A stretch of 64,000 bases of DNA, from positions 124,001-188,000 of the forward strand of contig NZ_BMVM01000008.1 of the NCBI RefSeq assembly GCF_014650715.1, read 5' to 3'. Source of the DNA: Streptomyces bluensis. GTDB taxonomy: Bacteria > Actinomycetota > Actinomycetes > Streptomycetales > Streptomycetaceae. Shown one piece after another: positions 41,164 through 49,916 of this stretch; the first letter of the stretch is position 1, and every line of letters starts with the position of its first letter. A program made the translations under genes and the position numbers. The notes under the pieces are model-generated. The model was given only the letters and a program-made list of their open reading frames with translations. It did not search any database and had not been told where the DNA came from.

Positions 41164-42888
41164 ATGCGCATCCCCACATCCCTCGCAGAGCACGCAGAGC
41201 AGCCCCTGATAAAGCCCCCCACACAGCTGGCAGCGGAGCTGCGGCTCCCCACCAACTGGCTCGACTACACGATCCTGGCGATCTACTTCATCGTGGTCCT
41301 CGGCATCGGCTTCGCCGCCCGCCGTTCCGTGAGGACCAGCCTCGACTTCTTCCTCTCCGGCCGTTCCCTGCCCGCCTGGGTCACCGGCCTGGCCTTCGTC
41401 GCGGCCAACCTCGGCGCCACCGAGATCCTCGGCATGGCCGCGAACAGCGCCCAGTACGGCGCGTACACCGTCCACTGGTACTGGATCGGCGCCATCCCCG
41501 CCATGGTGTTCCTCGGCCTGGTGATGATGCCCTTCTACTACGGGTCCAAGGTGCGGTCGGTACCGGAGTTCCTCCTCCTGCGCTTCGACCGCTCGGCGCA
41601 TCTGCTCAGCTCCGTGCTCTTCGCCTTCGCCGCGATCCTCATCGCCGGGGTGAACCTGTACGCGCTCGCCATCGTCGTCGAGGCGCTGCTCGGCTGGCCG
41701 GAGTGGGTGTCGATCGTGGTCGCGGGCTTCTTCGTGCTGGCGTACATCACGCTGGGCGGCCTGTCCTCGGCCATCTACAACGAGGTGCTCCAGTTCTTCG
41801 TGATCCTGGCGGCCCTCATCCCCCTCTCCGTGCTCGGCCTGAAGAAGGTGGGCGGCTGGGACGGCCTGTCCGACTCACTCACGGCGAGCCACGGAGGCGA
41901 CTTCGTCACGGCGTGGGGCGGCACGGGCATCGGCAGCGACAACCCGCTGGGCGCGAACTGGCTGACGATCGTCCTCGGGCTCGGTTTCGTCCTGTCCTTC
42001 GGCTACTGGACGACGAACTTCGCGGAGGTCCAGCGCGCACTGTCCGCGAAGAACCTCTCGGCGGCCCAGCGGACCCCGCTGATCGCGGCCTTCCCGAAGA
42101 TCTTCATCGTGTTCCTGGTAATGATCCCGGGCCTGGTCGCCGCGGTCCTGGTCCCGAAGATCGGCACTCCGGGCTCGGACCTCCAGTACAACGACGCGAT
42201 CCCGTACCTGATGGAGGACCTCCTCCCCAACGGCGTCCTCGGCATCGCGGTGACAGGTCTGCTGGCGGCGTTCATGGCGGGCATGGCGGCGAACGTGTCG
42301 TCCTTCAACACGGTGTTCACCAGCGACATCTGGGCGAAGTACGTGGTGAAGGGCCGTGAGGACGGCTACTACGTACGCTTCGGTCGCCTGATCACGGCCA
42401 TCGGCGTGCTGGCCTCGATCGGCACGGCCTTCCTGGCCTCGTCCTTCTCGAACATCATGAGCTACCTGCAGACGCTGTTCAGCTTCTTCAACGTCCCCAT
42501 GTTCGTGGTCTTCATCCTCGGCATGTTCTGGCGGCGGTCGTCGGCGAAGTCGGGCTTCTGGGGTCTGCTGGCGGGCACGGTGGCCGCGATGGTGAACTAC
42601 TTCGTCCTCTACAAGCAGGGCATCGTCGGCATCCCCTCCGACCAGGGCGCCAACTTCGTCTCGGCGATCGCGGGCTTCGTCGCCGGTGCGGTGGTGATGG
42701 TGGCGGTGTCCCTGTTCACCGCCCCGAAGCCGGAGGCCGAACTCCAGGGCCTGGTCTACGGCACGCGGTCTCCCGGCATGGCCGAGCCGCCCGCCGAGGG
42801 CGACGACGCCTGGTACCGCAAGCCCGCGCTGCTGGGCTGGGGTGCGGTGATCCTGGCGGCGGCCTGCTACATCCCGTTCTCGTTCTGA
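41164..42888 (+). CDS. Sodium:solute symporter, probably for a sugar
   Basis: 574 aa with about fourteen membrane helices. Typical SSS-family text: LDFFLSGRSLPAWVTGLAFV, ANLGATEILGMAANSAQYG and FNTVFTSDIW. Resemblance to SglT-type sugar carriers and the divergent position opposite the gal operon suggest galactose or a related sugar; this is inference. The cytoplasmic N-terminal extension of about 35 residues may be shorter if a later start is used. Confidence 0.92.
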   Translation: MRIPTSLAEHAEQPLIKPPTQLAAELRLPTNWLDYTILAIYFIVVLGIGFAARRSVRTSLDFFLSGRSLPAWVTGLAFVAANLGATEILGMAANSAQYGAYTVHWYWIGAIPAMVFLGLVMMPFYYGSKVRSVPEFLLLRFDRSAHLLSSVLFAFAAILIAGVNLYALAIVVEALLGWPEWVSIVVAGFFVLAYITLGGLSSAIYNEVLQFFVILAALIPLSVLGLKKVGGWDGLSDSLTASHGGDFVTAWGGTGIGSDNPLGANWLTIVLGLGFVLSFGYWTTNFAEVQRALSAKNLSAAQRTPLIAAFPKIFIVFLVMIPGLVAAVLVPKIGTPGSDLQYNDAIPYLMEDLLPNGVLGIAVTGLLAAFMAGMAANVSSFNTVFTSDIWAKYVVKGREDGYYVRFGRLITAIGVLASIGTAFLASSFSNIMSYLQTLFSFFNVPMFVVFILGMFWRRSSAKSGFWGLLAGTVAAMVNYFVLYKQGIVGIPSDQGANFVSAIAGFVAGAVVMVAVSLFTAPKPEAELQGLVYGTRSPGMAEPPAEGDDAWYRKPALLGWGAVILAAACYIPFSF

Positions 42889-42918
42889 CGCCCCCGTCTC
42901 TGCGCAAGGAGTGACCCC

Positions 42919-43236
42919 ATGTCCGAGTACTCGGAGCACGACGTCCATCGCCAGGTCACCGAACTGGAGGGCAGGTCGGCCACGGCCGCCCGACTGTTCG
43001 ACGTACGCCGCATCATCGGCGGCCTGTTCTCCCTCTACGGCGTCATCGTCACGATCGCCGGCCTCACCGCCTCCGAAGCCGACCTCGACAAGGCCGAGGG
43101 CATCAACATCAACCTGTGGACGGGGCTGGGGATGCTGGCCCTGGGCTTGTTCTTCCTGGGGTGGCTGCGGCTGCGGCCGCTGAAGCAGGGGGTGGTGCCG
43201 AAGGAGGAACAGCGGGAGGGGCTGCCGGAGGAGTGA
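42919..43236 (+). CDS. Small two-helix membrane protein downstream of symporter
   Basis: 105 aa, AAGGAG upstream. Two hydrophobic segments (about 33-50 and 68-85) flank a short loop; the N-terminus is charged. It starts 30 bp after the symporter stop and is likely co-transcribed. No known family recognised; a helper role for the transporter is possible. Confidence 0.8.
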   Translation: MSEYSEHDVHRQVTELEGRSATAARLFDVRRIIGGLFSLYGVIVTIAGLTASEADLDKAEGININLWTGLGMLALGLFFLGWLRLRPLKQGVVPKEEQREGLPEE

Positions 43237-43438
43237 GGGTCGCGTACGGGGTCGCGGGTGCCGGGGGTATCGGCCTACGGCACCCGCGGCCCCGTATCCG
43301 CATAAAAACAGTCGGGCTCCGTGCGAACTCCCGTTGAACGCCTCGCGAACACTCCGAGCCCCCTACAACGCATCCCGGGTCCCCCGCATCAAACACAGGC
43401 GTCCGGCTCTTCTCCCCCTCACGCCACAAGGACCCACA

Positions 43439-44407
43439 ATGAAACTGCCTCGCACGTTGTCGGCAGCCGCCGCTCTCTCCGCGATCGGGGCGGCGTTGCT
43501 GACCACGACTCCCGCCCACGCCGACGGCGGATCGCCGGCGTCTCCCTCCGTGTCCGCGTCGCCCTCCGTGGAGGCGTCGCCCACCGCATCCGCGTCGTCG
43601 TCCGCGTTCGCGTCGCCCGCCGCCTCGGCGTCCGCCTCCACCCCGTCGAGCGCCGCGCCCGCCGCATCGCCGACGCCCTGCCGCAACGGCCCCTTCTCCA
43701 TGATCAAGCTCGGCCTCAAGGGGCTGCCCGGCAAGATCGCGGCGGGCGGCGGCTGGCACACCTTCACCCTGAACGTGGCCAACACCACCAGCACACCGCT
43801 CGGCGAGGTCCAAGGGAGCGTCAGCGTCGACAACGGCCAGGCCAGCGAGAACGCGGACCTGTGGAAGTACGCCTACCTTGAGCGCTGGGACGCCGACAGC
43901 GGCACCTGGGAGGGCCTGAGTGAAGAGGAGAAGAACCAGTACCGCGAGACCGGCCTCATCATCGGCTACACCAACCTCGACGCCCGTGAGTCCGCGGACC
44001 TGAAGTTCCGCCTGCGGCTCGACGCCAAGGCCACACTGGGCCCCGCCTACGCCGATGGCGGCGGCACCTACGTGGACCCGGAGAAGCAGTGCATCGACGG
44101 CACGACCACATCGGTCAACTTCGACGTGGTCGCCCCCGGCGAGGAGGGCGGCGGCGGTTCACCCACGGCGAGCGCGACGCCCACGCCGACCGCGAGCACC
44201 TCGCAGAGCGCCACGCCGACGGCCACGCCGAGCGCCGACGCGTCGCAGAGCGCCCCGTCCGGCGCTTCGGTCAACGGCGGTCTCGCGGAGACGGGTTCGT
44301 CGTCCGCCCTCCCGCTGATCGGCGCGGTCGGCGGCTTGGCCGTGGCGGCCGGTGCGGGCGCGGTGATCATGGTGCGACGTCGCGGGAACGGTGACGCCCA
44401 GGCGTGA
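43439..44407 (+). CDS. LAETG-type sortase substrate (surface protein)
   Basis: 322 aa. A signal peptide (MKLPRTLSAAAALSAIGAAL, cleaved after THAH-like APAHA region) is followed by a Ser/Ala/Pro-rich stalk (about 30-80) and a beta-sheet-rich domain (about 85-245). A second Thr/Ser/Pro stalk, the sorting signal LAETG, a hydrophobic segment and the tail VRRRG end the protein. LAxTG is the motif used by Streptomyces class E sortases that anchor chaplins and other surface proteins. The folded domain has a single conserved pair of cysteines and no family I can name. Confidence 0.85.
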   Translation: MKLPRTLSAAAALSAIGAALLTTTPAHADGGSPASPSVSASPSVEASPTASASSSAFASPAASASASTPSSAAPAASPTPCRNGPFSMIKLGLKGLPGKIAAGGGWHTFTLNVANTTSTPLGEVQGSVSVDNGQASENADLWKYAYLERWDADSGTWEGLSEEEKNQYRETGLIIGYTNLDARESADLKFRLRLDAKATLGPAYADGGGTYVDPEKQCIDGTTTSVNFDVVAPGEEGGGGSPTASATPTPTASTSQSATPTATPSADASQSAPSGASVNGGLAETGSSSALPLIGAVGGLAVAAGAGAVIMVRRRGNGDAQA

Positions 44408-44550
44408 CGTGCGGGGCCCGCGGGAGCATGCTGGGACATCCCCTTGTTCCCGCCCCGTTCACATACGGGACGGCTGCTACTCACGCTGTTGAAGCGTCGA
44501 CTGCCGACCATCTGTTCCCTTGATTCGATGCTCAAGTAGGGGGACTTGAG

Positions 44551-46158
44551 ATGGTCGAGACGATCGCCGACTTCTTCGACGGCCTGAGCAACGGGCAACT
44601 GTGGGCAGGCGCCCTGGTATGCGCCCTGAGCGCGAGCCTCGTGGCTTTCTGGCTGGACCGCTACCAGGGGTGGCGGCGCATCAGCTGGAGCGAGGTCTAC
44701 AACGGGCCCATCAACAAGCACATCAACCACCAGCCGCCGCCCGGCATGTGGGAGATCCACTGGCAGGGCCGTCAGATCAGCGAAGGCAGCCTGGTCATGC
44801 TGGAGGTGCGCAACTCCGGTGTGCAGACGCTCGAACCGGAGCACTTCGCCGCCCCTCTCGCTTTCACCTTCCCGGGCAAGAGGGTCGTGCACTTCAAGGT
44901 GCGGGATGCCGACGAGCCACTGGAGGCGACTCTGCGTCCGCAGGTACGGGTACCTGCGGACGCGGAGCCGGCCGACGACACCCGCTCCGGCTCCGGCGTG
45001 GGCGTCAGACAGGCCACGGTCCGGGCCCCGCGTGGGCAGGCCGACACGATCGTCCTGCCCGCCTTCACCCTCAACCGGCGCGACTGGTTCCGCCTCCTGG
45101 TGCTGCTGGAGGACGACGGGGCCGGCTCCTCGGCGAAGCCCCCCAAGATCACCGCGGACGGAAAGCTGAAGGGCGGCCGCGTCAAACGGACCGCCGGGCG
45201 GGCCCGACGCCGGTGGGCCACCGCCATCGTCGTGACGCTCGTGGCGGCCCTGAGCCTGGGCAGCGGTGTCTACGCGAACAACGAGAGCCTCAAGCTGGAC
45301 GCCACCTGCTCCCAGGCCCGTCGACTCACCGTGACGGGCTCGACCGCCTTCTCGCCCCTCGCCCACCAGGTCAAGGAGGCGTACGAGGAGCAGTGCCCCG
45401 AGACGGACGTGGCACTGGAGGCGAACGGCAGCAGCAAGGGGCTGGAGGAACTGCGTTCGAACACGGCCGCCGAGACCATCGCCATGGTGGACACCGTGGC
45501 CGGGCAGGAGCCGGAGAAGGGCCTCGACGCCCACCACGTCGGTGTGATCGTCTTCGCCGTCGTGGCCAACCAGTCACTCGCCCAGGACCTGGGCCCCGGT
45601 CAGTCGCTCTGGGACCGGGGGCTGACGCAGGACCAGCTGGGCCAGATCTTCACCGGAGGCGGCTTCCGCAACGAGGACGGACGCCTCGCCGAAACACCCG
45701 TGGCGGTCGTCCGGGACTACGGCTCGGGCACCAGGGACGCCTTCGAGGCGAGGGTGACGGGCGGAAAGGGCAGGACGTCCGCCCCCGCATGCACAAACGA
45801 CTCGACCGGCTCGACCGGAGTCTGCTCCGTGAGCTCCACGATGGAACTGCTCGACTACGTCAACCGGACGAAGAACGCCATCGGATACGCGGAGGCCGAC
45901 GCCCTGCCCTTCTTCCCCAACGTGCGCACCGTGCCGATCAACAGCACTCCCCCGACCAAGGAGAACGTCCTCGACGGCGACTACCCCTTCTGGGCGTCCG
46001 AGATCCTCTACACCCGCGAGGGCGCGTCCGGCCTGACCCTCAACTTCCTCGACTTCCTGCGCAGCCGGGGAGTCTCGAAACTCCTGGAGGGCCGGGGCTT
46101 CCTCCCGTGCCGGGAGCTGAGGGACTCCAAGGTCGCGGAGATGAGGTGTGAGGAGTAG
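44551..46158 (+). CDS. Membrane-tethered PstS-like substrate-binding protein
   Basis: 535 aa with two membrane helices (about 16-35 and 222-242). Residues 40-215 form a beta-rich, presumably cytoplasmic domain. Residues 258-535 are an extracytoplasmic periplasmic-binding-type domain of the PstS class: LTVTGSTAFSPLAHQVKEAY, a SSKGLEEL loop, RDYGSGTRDAFEA and FLDFLRSRG. A binding domain joined through a helix to an internal domain, without ABC permease genes nearby, suggests a sensor rather than a transporter. Phosphate as ligand is only a guess from the family. Confidence 0.75.
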   Translation: MVETIADFFDGLSNGQLWAGALVCALSASLVAFWLDRYQGWRRISWSEVYNGPINKHINHQPPPGMWEIHWQGRQISEGSLVMLEVRNSGVQTLEPEHFAAPLAFTFPGKRVVHFKVRDADEPLEATLRPQVRVPADAEPADDTRSGSGVGVRQATVRAPRGQADTIVLPAFTLNRRDWFRLLVLLEDDGAGSSAKPPKITADGKLKGGRVKRTAGRARRRWATAIVVTLVAALSLGSGVYANNESLKLDATCSQARRLTVTGSTAFSPLAHQVKEAYEEQCPETDVALEANGSSKGLEELRSNTAAETIAMVDTVAGQEPEKGLDAHHVGVIVFAVVANQSLAQDLGPGQSLWDRGLTQDQLGQIFTGGGFRNEDGRLAETPVAVVRDYGSGTRDAFEARVTGGKGRTSAPACTNDSTGSTGVCSVSSTMELLDYVNRTKNAIGYAEADALPFFPNVRTVPINSTPPTKENVLDGDYPFWASEILYTREGASGLTLNFLDFLRSRGVSKLLEGRGFLPCRELRDSKVAEMRCEE

Positions 46159-46253
46159 GCGTTCGCAGGACAGCCTCGTGCCCGAAGAGCAGCGTCAGCG
46201 GGCACGAGGCCGGGTCATGGTCTTCGCGATGCTCGACGCACATCGTCCCCAGA

Positions 46254-47156
46254 TCAGGGTCTGTCATCGCCGAACAGATCCTCCGCGTCCTTCGCGTGGA
46301 CCGCCCGCTGAGCCCAGAGGTCGAGCTGCTCCAGGTCGGAGCAGGTCATCACCCGCTCACGAACGGATTCCGGAACCGAGATGCCGCGCCAGTCGAGGAT
46401 CCGGAGGACCATCGATGCGCGCTCCTGCTCGACGCCTTCTTCGCGGCCTTCTTCTCGACCCTCTTCCCGGACCTTCTCGGCGACCTCATGCCGGAAGAAG
46501 TAGTTGACCGGCACCATCAGCTCCTTCCAGATCTGCTTCGCCTGCGCATCGATCAGGCACGACTCCACGAACTGTGCGATCATCCCCGCGCTGTCGGCCT
46601 CGGTGGTTTCCAAGGCCGCCGCCAGCGGTTTCAGTATGGCAGCGGCATCTGTCCCCTTGCCGTGTGTCATCGCCGAGAAGGCTGCGAGGAACACGTCCCG
46701 CTTGGCCTCGGCTTCATCAACGATCAGCGGGACGTTCTCCGGACTCAGCACAAGCGGCCGTACGGCGAGCGAGTGCCAGCCGGGCAGACCCAGGCGGATC
46801 GGGCGTGCCGCCCAGCGGGCCGTGGACCTGCTCTGGGTCAGGACAACCAGCACCGGCTCCCAGCGGTACTTCGCATACAAGTACGAGAGGTAGTACGCCC
46901 AGCTACCGCGTTTGTTGTCGTCCCTGTTGCCCTGGGACTCGATGACCAGCAGATACGTCCCCTCGTCCGTCTCCGCCTGCAACAGCGTGTCCACGCGCCG
47001 CTCGACCGGCTCGATCTCCGTCAGGTCCGCGTTCAGAACCGCGAAGTCACGCGGTTCAGGAAAGGGGATATGTAGCACTCTCTGCAGAGTGCGCGTGAAC
47101 CCTGCCGGCTCCTTCTGGCAGATCCGGTGCAGCGCCTCGTGCGACGAGCCGACCAT
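46254..47156 (-). CDS. Rpn-type PD-(D/E)XK nuclease
   Basis: 300 aa. The N-terminal nuclease core has RRVDTLLQAE (D56) and YLLVIESQGN (E73, Q75), the D...ExQ pattern of Rpn/YhgA-like proteins (recombination-promoting nuclease or transposase-like). The C-terminal part has a charged coiled stretch with repeated REEGREEG. These genes are usually scattered, species-specific and mobile. No partner gene is seen. Confidence 0.8.
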   Translation of the reverse strand: MVGSSHEALHRICQKEPAGFTRTLQRVLHIPFPEPRDFAVLNADLTEIEPVERRVDTLLQAETDEGTYLLVIESQGNRDDNKRGSWAYYLSYLYAKYRWEPVLVVLTQSRSTARWAARPIRLGLPGWHSLAVRPLVLSPENVPLIVDEAEAKRDVFLAAFSAMTHGKGTDAAAILKPLAAALETTEADSAGMIAQFVESCLIDAQAKQIWKELMVPVNYFFRHEVAEKVREEGREEGREEGVEQERASMVLRILDWRGISVPESVRERVMTCSDLEQLDLWAQRAVHAKDAEDLFGDDRP

Positions 47157-47189
47157 CGGCTCTCCTTTCTGTACGACGTGATCAACGAG

Positions 47190-47609
47190 CTACACCGCGG
47201 CCAGGTCACACCACACGTACTTGCCCCGACTGCCGCCCTTGGTCAGCGGCTGCCAGCCCCACAGGTCGGCACAAGCCCGGACGAGAGCGAGGCCGCGCCC
47301 TCCTTCCACATCCAGGTCGGCAACCTGGTCCAACGGGTACGGAGGTTCCGGGGGTTCGGGGTCCGCGTCCTAGGCGCCGACGCGGAGGACGCCGTCCCTC
47401 CAGGTGACGCGGAGGGCGGCGGGGCCCTTGGTGTGGCGTACGGCGTTGCTCACCAGCTCTGTTGCGAGCAGTTCGGCGGTGTCGACGAGGCGGATGAGGC
47501 CGTGCATGGTCAGGATCAGGCGGAGAGTTCGGCGACTGATGGTGACGGCTCGGGGGTCGTTCGGGATGTGGAGGCAGTACTCCCAGGGTTCGCATTCGTT
47601 TTCAGGCAT
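47190..47609 (-). pseudogene. RsbW-like ATP-binding protein broken by an in-frame TAG
   Basis: 140 codons from an ATG with GGAG upstream. The N box TELVSNAVRHTKG is before, and the glycine box (DLDVEGGRGLALVRACADLW) after, an amber codon at codon 80 (47370-47372). Removing the amber gives a complete GHKL ATPase of the anti-sigma-factor type. A normal copy has an aromatic residue here, so one base change explains it. Such ATPases occur beside XRE/DUF397 genes in abaA-like loci, as here. Confidence 0.8.
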
Positions 47610-47758
47610 GGGTGAACTCCGTTCGGTGGGGAGGGGTTGGCAGGTCACAGCGGTCGCGGGCGGTGGCATTGCCGCAGCCGTCATGGCAGGACGGAGTGGT
47701 GCGCTTCCGGGACTCCCGGCGTTTCGCAGCGTGTGCGTCGCATCACTGACGGTAGAGC

Positions 47759-47794
47759 AAAAATTTTTCCTCCCGCAACCGAATGGCGTAGCCT
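47759..47794 (+). promoter_or_regulatory. Possible promoter/operator of the XRE-DUF5753 gene
   Basis: The palindrome AAAAATTTTT is exceptional in this GC-rich genome. TTTTCC (47765) and TAGCCT (47789) are 18 bp apart and could be the -35 and -10 boxes. Assigned by eye. Confidence 0.3.
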
Positions 47795-47844
47795 GACGCC
47801 CGAACGAGGCACAGCGGCAGGCCGGTTGAGGCCAGGAGGGGTGC

Positions 47845-48693
47845 ATGGCGCCAAGGAGCCAGCCCACCGCGCGACAAGTACGACTGGGCACGGAGTTGCG
47901 GAGACTGAGAGAGGCCGCCGGCCTGAAGGCTCGCGAGGTTGCAGGGCTCTTGAGCTCAACGTCGGCGCAGATCAGCCAGGTCGAAGCGGGCCTGGCAGGT
48001 GTGAGCGAGCAACGTGTGCGACGGCTCGCGGCCCACTACGCGTGCGACGACGAGACCTTGATCGAGGCACTCGTCGCCATGGCGACCGACCGCACAAGCG
48101 GCTGGTGGGAGGAGTTTCGGGGCATCCTGCCGTCGGTGTTCCTGGACGTCGCCGAGCTGGAGCACCATGCGACGTCCCTGCGCGAGGTCGTCATCACCCA
48201 CGTACCGGGCCTGTTCCAGACCCCCGACTACGCCCGCGCCGTCTTCGGGTACATGGTCCCGGAACTCCCGCCGAGCGAGTTGGAACCCCGAGTCCAGCAC
48301 AGGCTGCGGCGCAGGGCCGCCATCGAGGGGGACGACGCTGCCGAATACGAGACAATCGTTCACGAATTCGCACTGCGCATACTCGTTGCCGACCGCCAAG
48401 TGGCGCGTGCCCAACTCCTGGAAATCCTGAGCCAGATCGAGCGGGGCCATGCCGTACGGGTCATCCCCATCGACGTGCAGGGCTTCGCCGGCGCCAGCAG
48501 CGCGATGCTGTACGTGGGCGGACCGCTCCCTCGGCTGGACACTGTGCTTCGCGACTCGCCCCACGGCACCGCATTCCTCGATGCGGAGTCCCAACTGGAC
48601 CGGTTTCGAAAGCTCTTTCGTAAGGTGGAGAAGGCAGCTCTCGATCCCATCCCGTCACGGGAGCTCATCCACCGCATCGCCAAGGAATTGTGA
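47845..48693 (+). CDS. XRE-family regulator with DUF5753 (AbaA/WhiJ-like)
   Basis: 282 aa, ATG with AGGAGGGG upstream. An N-terminal helix-turn-helix (AREVAGLLSSTSAQISQVEA) is followed by the DUF5753 domain (WEEFRGILPS..., VITHVPGLFQTPDYARAVF, AVRVIPIDVQGFAG). These regulators act with DUF397 proteins and RsbW-like ATPases in the abaA/whiJ type of locus that influences aerial growth and antibiotics. All three genes are here, but the ATPase is broken. Confidence 0.93.
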   Translation: MAPRSQPTARQVRLGTELRRLREAAGLKAREVAGLLSSTSAQISQVEAGLAGVSEQRVRRLAAHYACDDETLIEALVAMATDRTSGWWEEFRGILPSVFLDVAELEHHATSLREVVITHVPGLFQTPDYARAVFGYMVPELPPSELEPRVQHRLRRRAAIEGDDAAEYETIVHEFALRILVADRQVARAQLLEILSQIERGHAVRVIPIDVQGFAGASSAMLYVGGPLPRLDTVLRDSPHGTAFLDAESQLDRFRKLFRKVEKAALDPIPSRELIHRIAKEL

Positions 48694-48700
48694 GGCAGGC

Positions 48701-48913
48701 ATGGCCCACCCCCTCCACTGGCAGAAGTCGTCCTTCTCCGAGGGAGGCGACGGCAACACCTGCGTTGAGCTGGCGAGGGCCCACACCACCCTCCACCTCC
48801 GGGAAAGCGACACCCCGCACACCGAGGTCACCATGGCCCCCGCCCCCCTCGCCCACCTCCTCCACGGCATAAAGACCGGCAGACTCGGCACCGGGACACC
48901 CCGATGTGACTGA
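48701..48913 (+). CDS. DUF397 small protein
   Basis: 70 aa, start eight bases after the stop of the XRE gene. The motif HWQKSSFSEGGDGNTCVELA, then HLRESDTPH, is the DUF397 signature. It is presumably the functional partner of the preceding regulator, possibly an antitoxin-like or repressor-modulating protein. Confidence 0.9.
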   Translation: MAHPLHWQKSSFSEGGDGNTCVELARAHTTLHLRESDTPHTEVTMAPAPLAHLLHGIKTGRLGTGTPRCD

Positions 48914-48934
48914 GCGCTGAAACCTGTGTGGGGG

Positions 48935-49639
48935 TCAGTCCCGTTCCGCGTCCAGGTCGTCCTCAGGGCGTGGTGGTGGGCCCGCGCGGTCCAGTAGGCC
49001 CGTGCGCGCCGCCAGGGCCGCCGCCTCCAGGCGGGAGCCGACGTCCAGCTTCATCAGGACCCTTTGCACATGGGTGCGGGCCGTGGAGGGGGCGATGCCC
49101 ATGCCGGCCGCGATCAGGCGGGTGTCCTCGCCTTCGGCGACGCGGACCAGCACCTCGACCTCACGCGGGGTCAGCAGCTGGAGCAGGCGCTGGCCCTCGT
49201 CGTCGGGCTGGGCGGCCGGGTTGAGCAGTTCGCTGAAGGCGCCCTGGAGGAGGGCGGGTGCGACCGCCGCCTCGCCCGCCCGTGCCTTGATGATCGCGCG
49301 CTCGACGCCCTCTATGCGCTCGTCGTGCCGTACGTAACCCGAGGCGCCCGATGCGAACGCCGCCGCTATGCCGCGCGGGTTCGGCACCGGTCCGAGGACC
49401 AGTACCGCCACCTGCGGGCGCTCCCGTTTGATGCGCACCACCGGATCGAAGATCCCCGGCTCGGCGGGTGCCGCCGTACCGAACAGGCACACCTCCGGTG
49501 CCCGGGTGATCACCAGTTCCGCCGCCCCCGCGGCGGGCGCCGCCGCGGCGAGCACCCTGTGCCCGCGCAGCTTCAGCGCCGAGGCCAGTGCCTCCGCGAG
49601 CAATCGGTGGTCGTCGACCACCATGAGCCGCACTCCCAT
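48935..49639 (-). CDS. Atypical LuxR-type response regulator with degenerate receiver
   Basis: 234 aa from the ATG at 49639 (GGGGGG upstream). The receiver keeps the acidic pair (VVDDHR) but the phosphorylatable Asp is replaced (APEVCLFGTAAP), and the conserved Lys is replaced by Arg-His (GYVRHDE). The C-terminal HTH is normal (LTPREVEVLVRVAEGEDTRL, STARTHVQRVLMKLDV). It therefore cannot be controlled by ordinary phosphorylation and may be a ligand-binding or constitutively active regulator. No kinase gene lies next to it. Confidence 0.9.
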   Translation of the reverse strand: MGVRLMVVDDHRLLAEALASALKLRGHRVLAAAAPAAGAAELVITRAPEVCLFGTAAPAEPGIFDPVVRIKRERPQVAVLVLGPVPNPRGIAAAFASGASGYVRHDERIEGVERAIIKARAGEAAVAPALLQGAFSELLNPAAQPDDEGQRLLQLLTPREVEVLVRVAEGEDTRLIAAGMGIAPSTARTHVQRVLMKLDVGSRLEAAALAARTGLLDRAGPPPRPEDDLDAERD

Positions 49640-49836
49640 CGAGCAACCCCCCAGTCCCCCCAATGGCGCACCACTATGGCTGCCCACTGATCCCCACGAA
49701 CAGATCCCCCTTGGTTCCCCCGCTCTTCATGCCCCCGGAAGCTACACGCTTGTTCGACGTTACGCTCCCCCTCTACGGGAGAAGTGCCCCGGAATACAGG
49801 TATTCCTCCCGTTCGAGAGTGATGAGGGGTAAGGGC

Positions 49837-49868
49837 ACGGCCCCGCCCCTGAGCAGGGGCGGGGCCGT
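49837..49868. terminator. Terminator hairpin after the PQQ-propeller gene
   Basis: ACGGCCCCGCCCCTG, a two-base loop, then the exact complement. It is 50 bp downstream of the stop of the minus-strand gene. Confidence 0.85.
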
Positions 49869-49916
49869 TCCGCGGGGGCCCGGGGGCGCATGGAGTTGCG
49901 CGGCACCGAATGGGGA

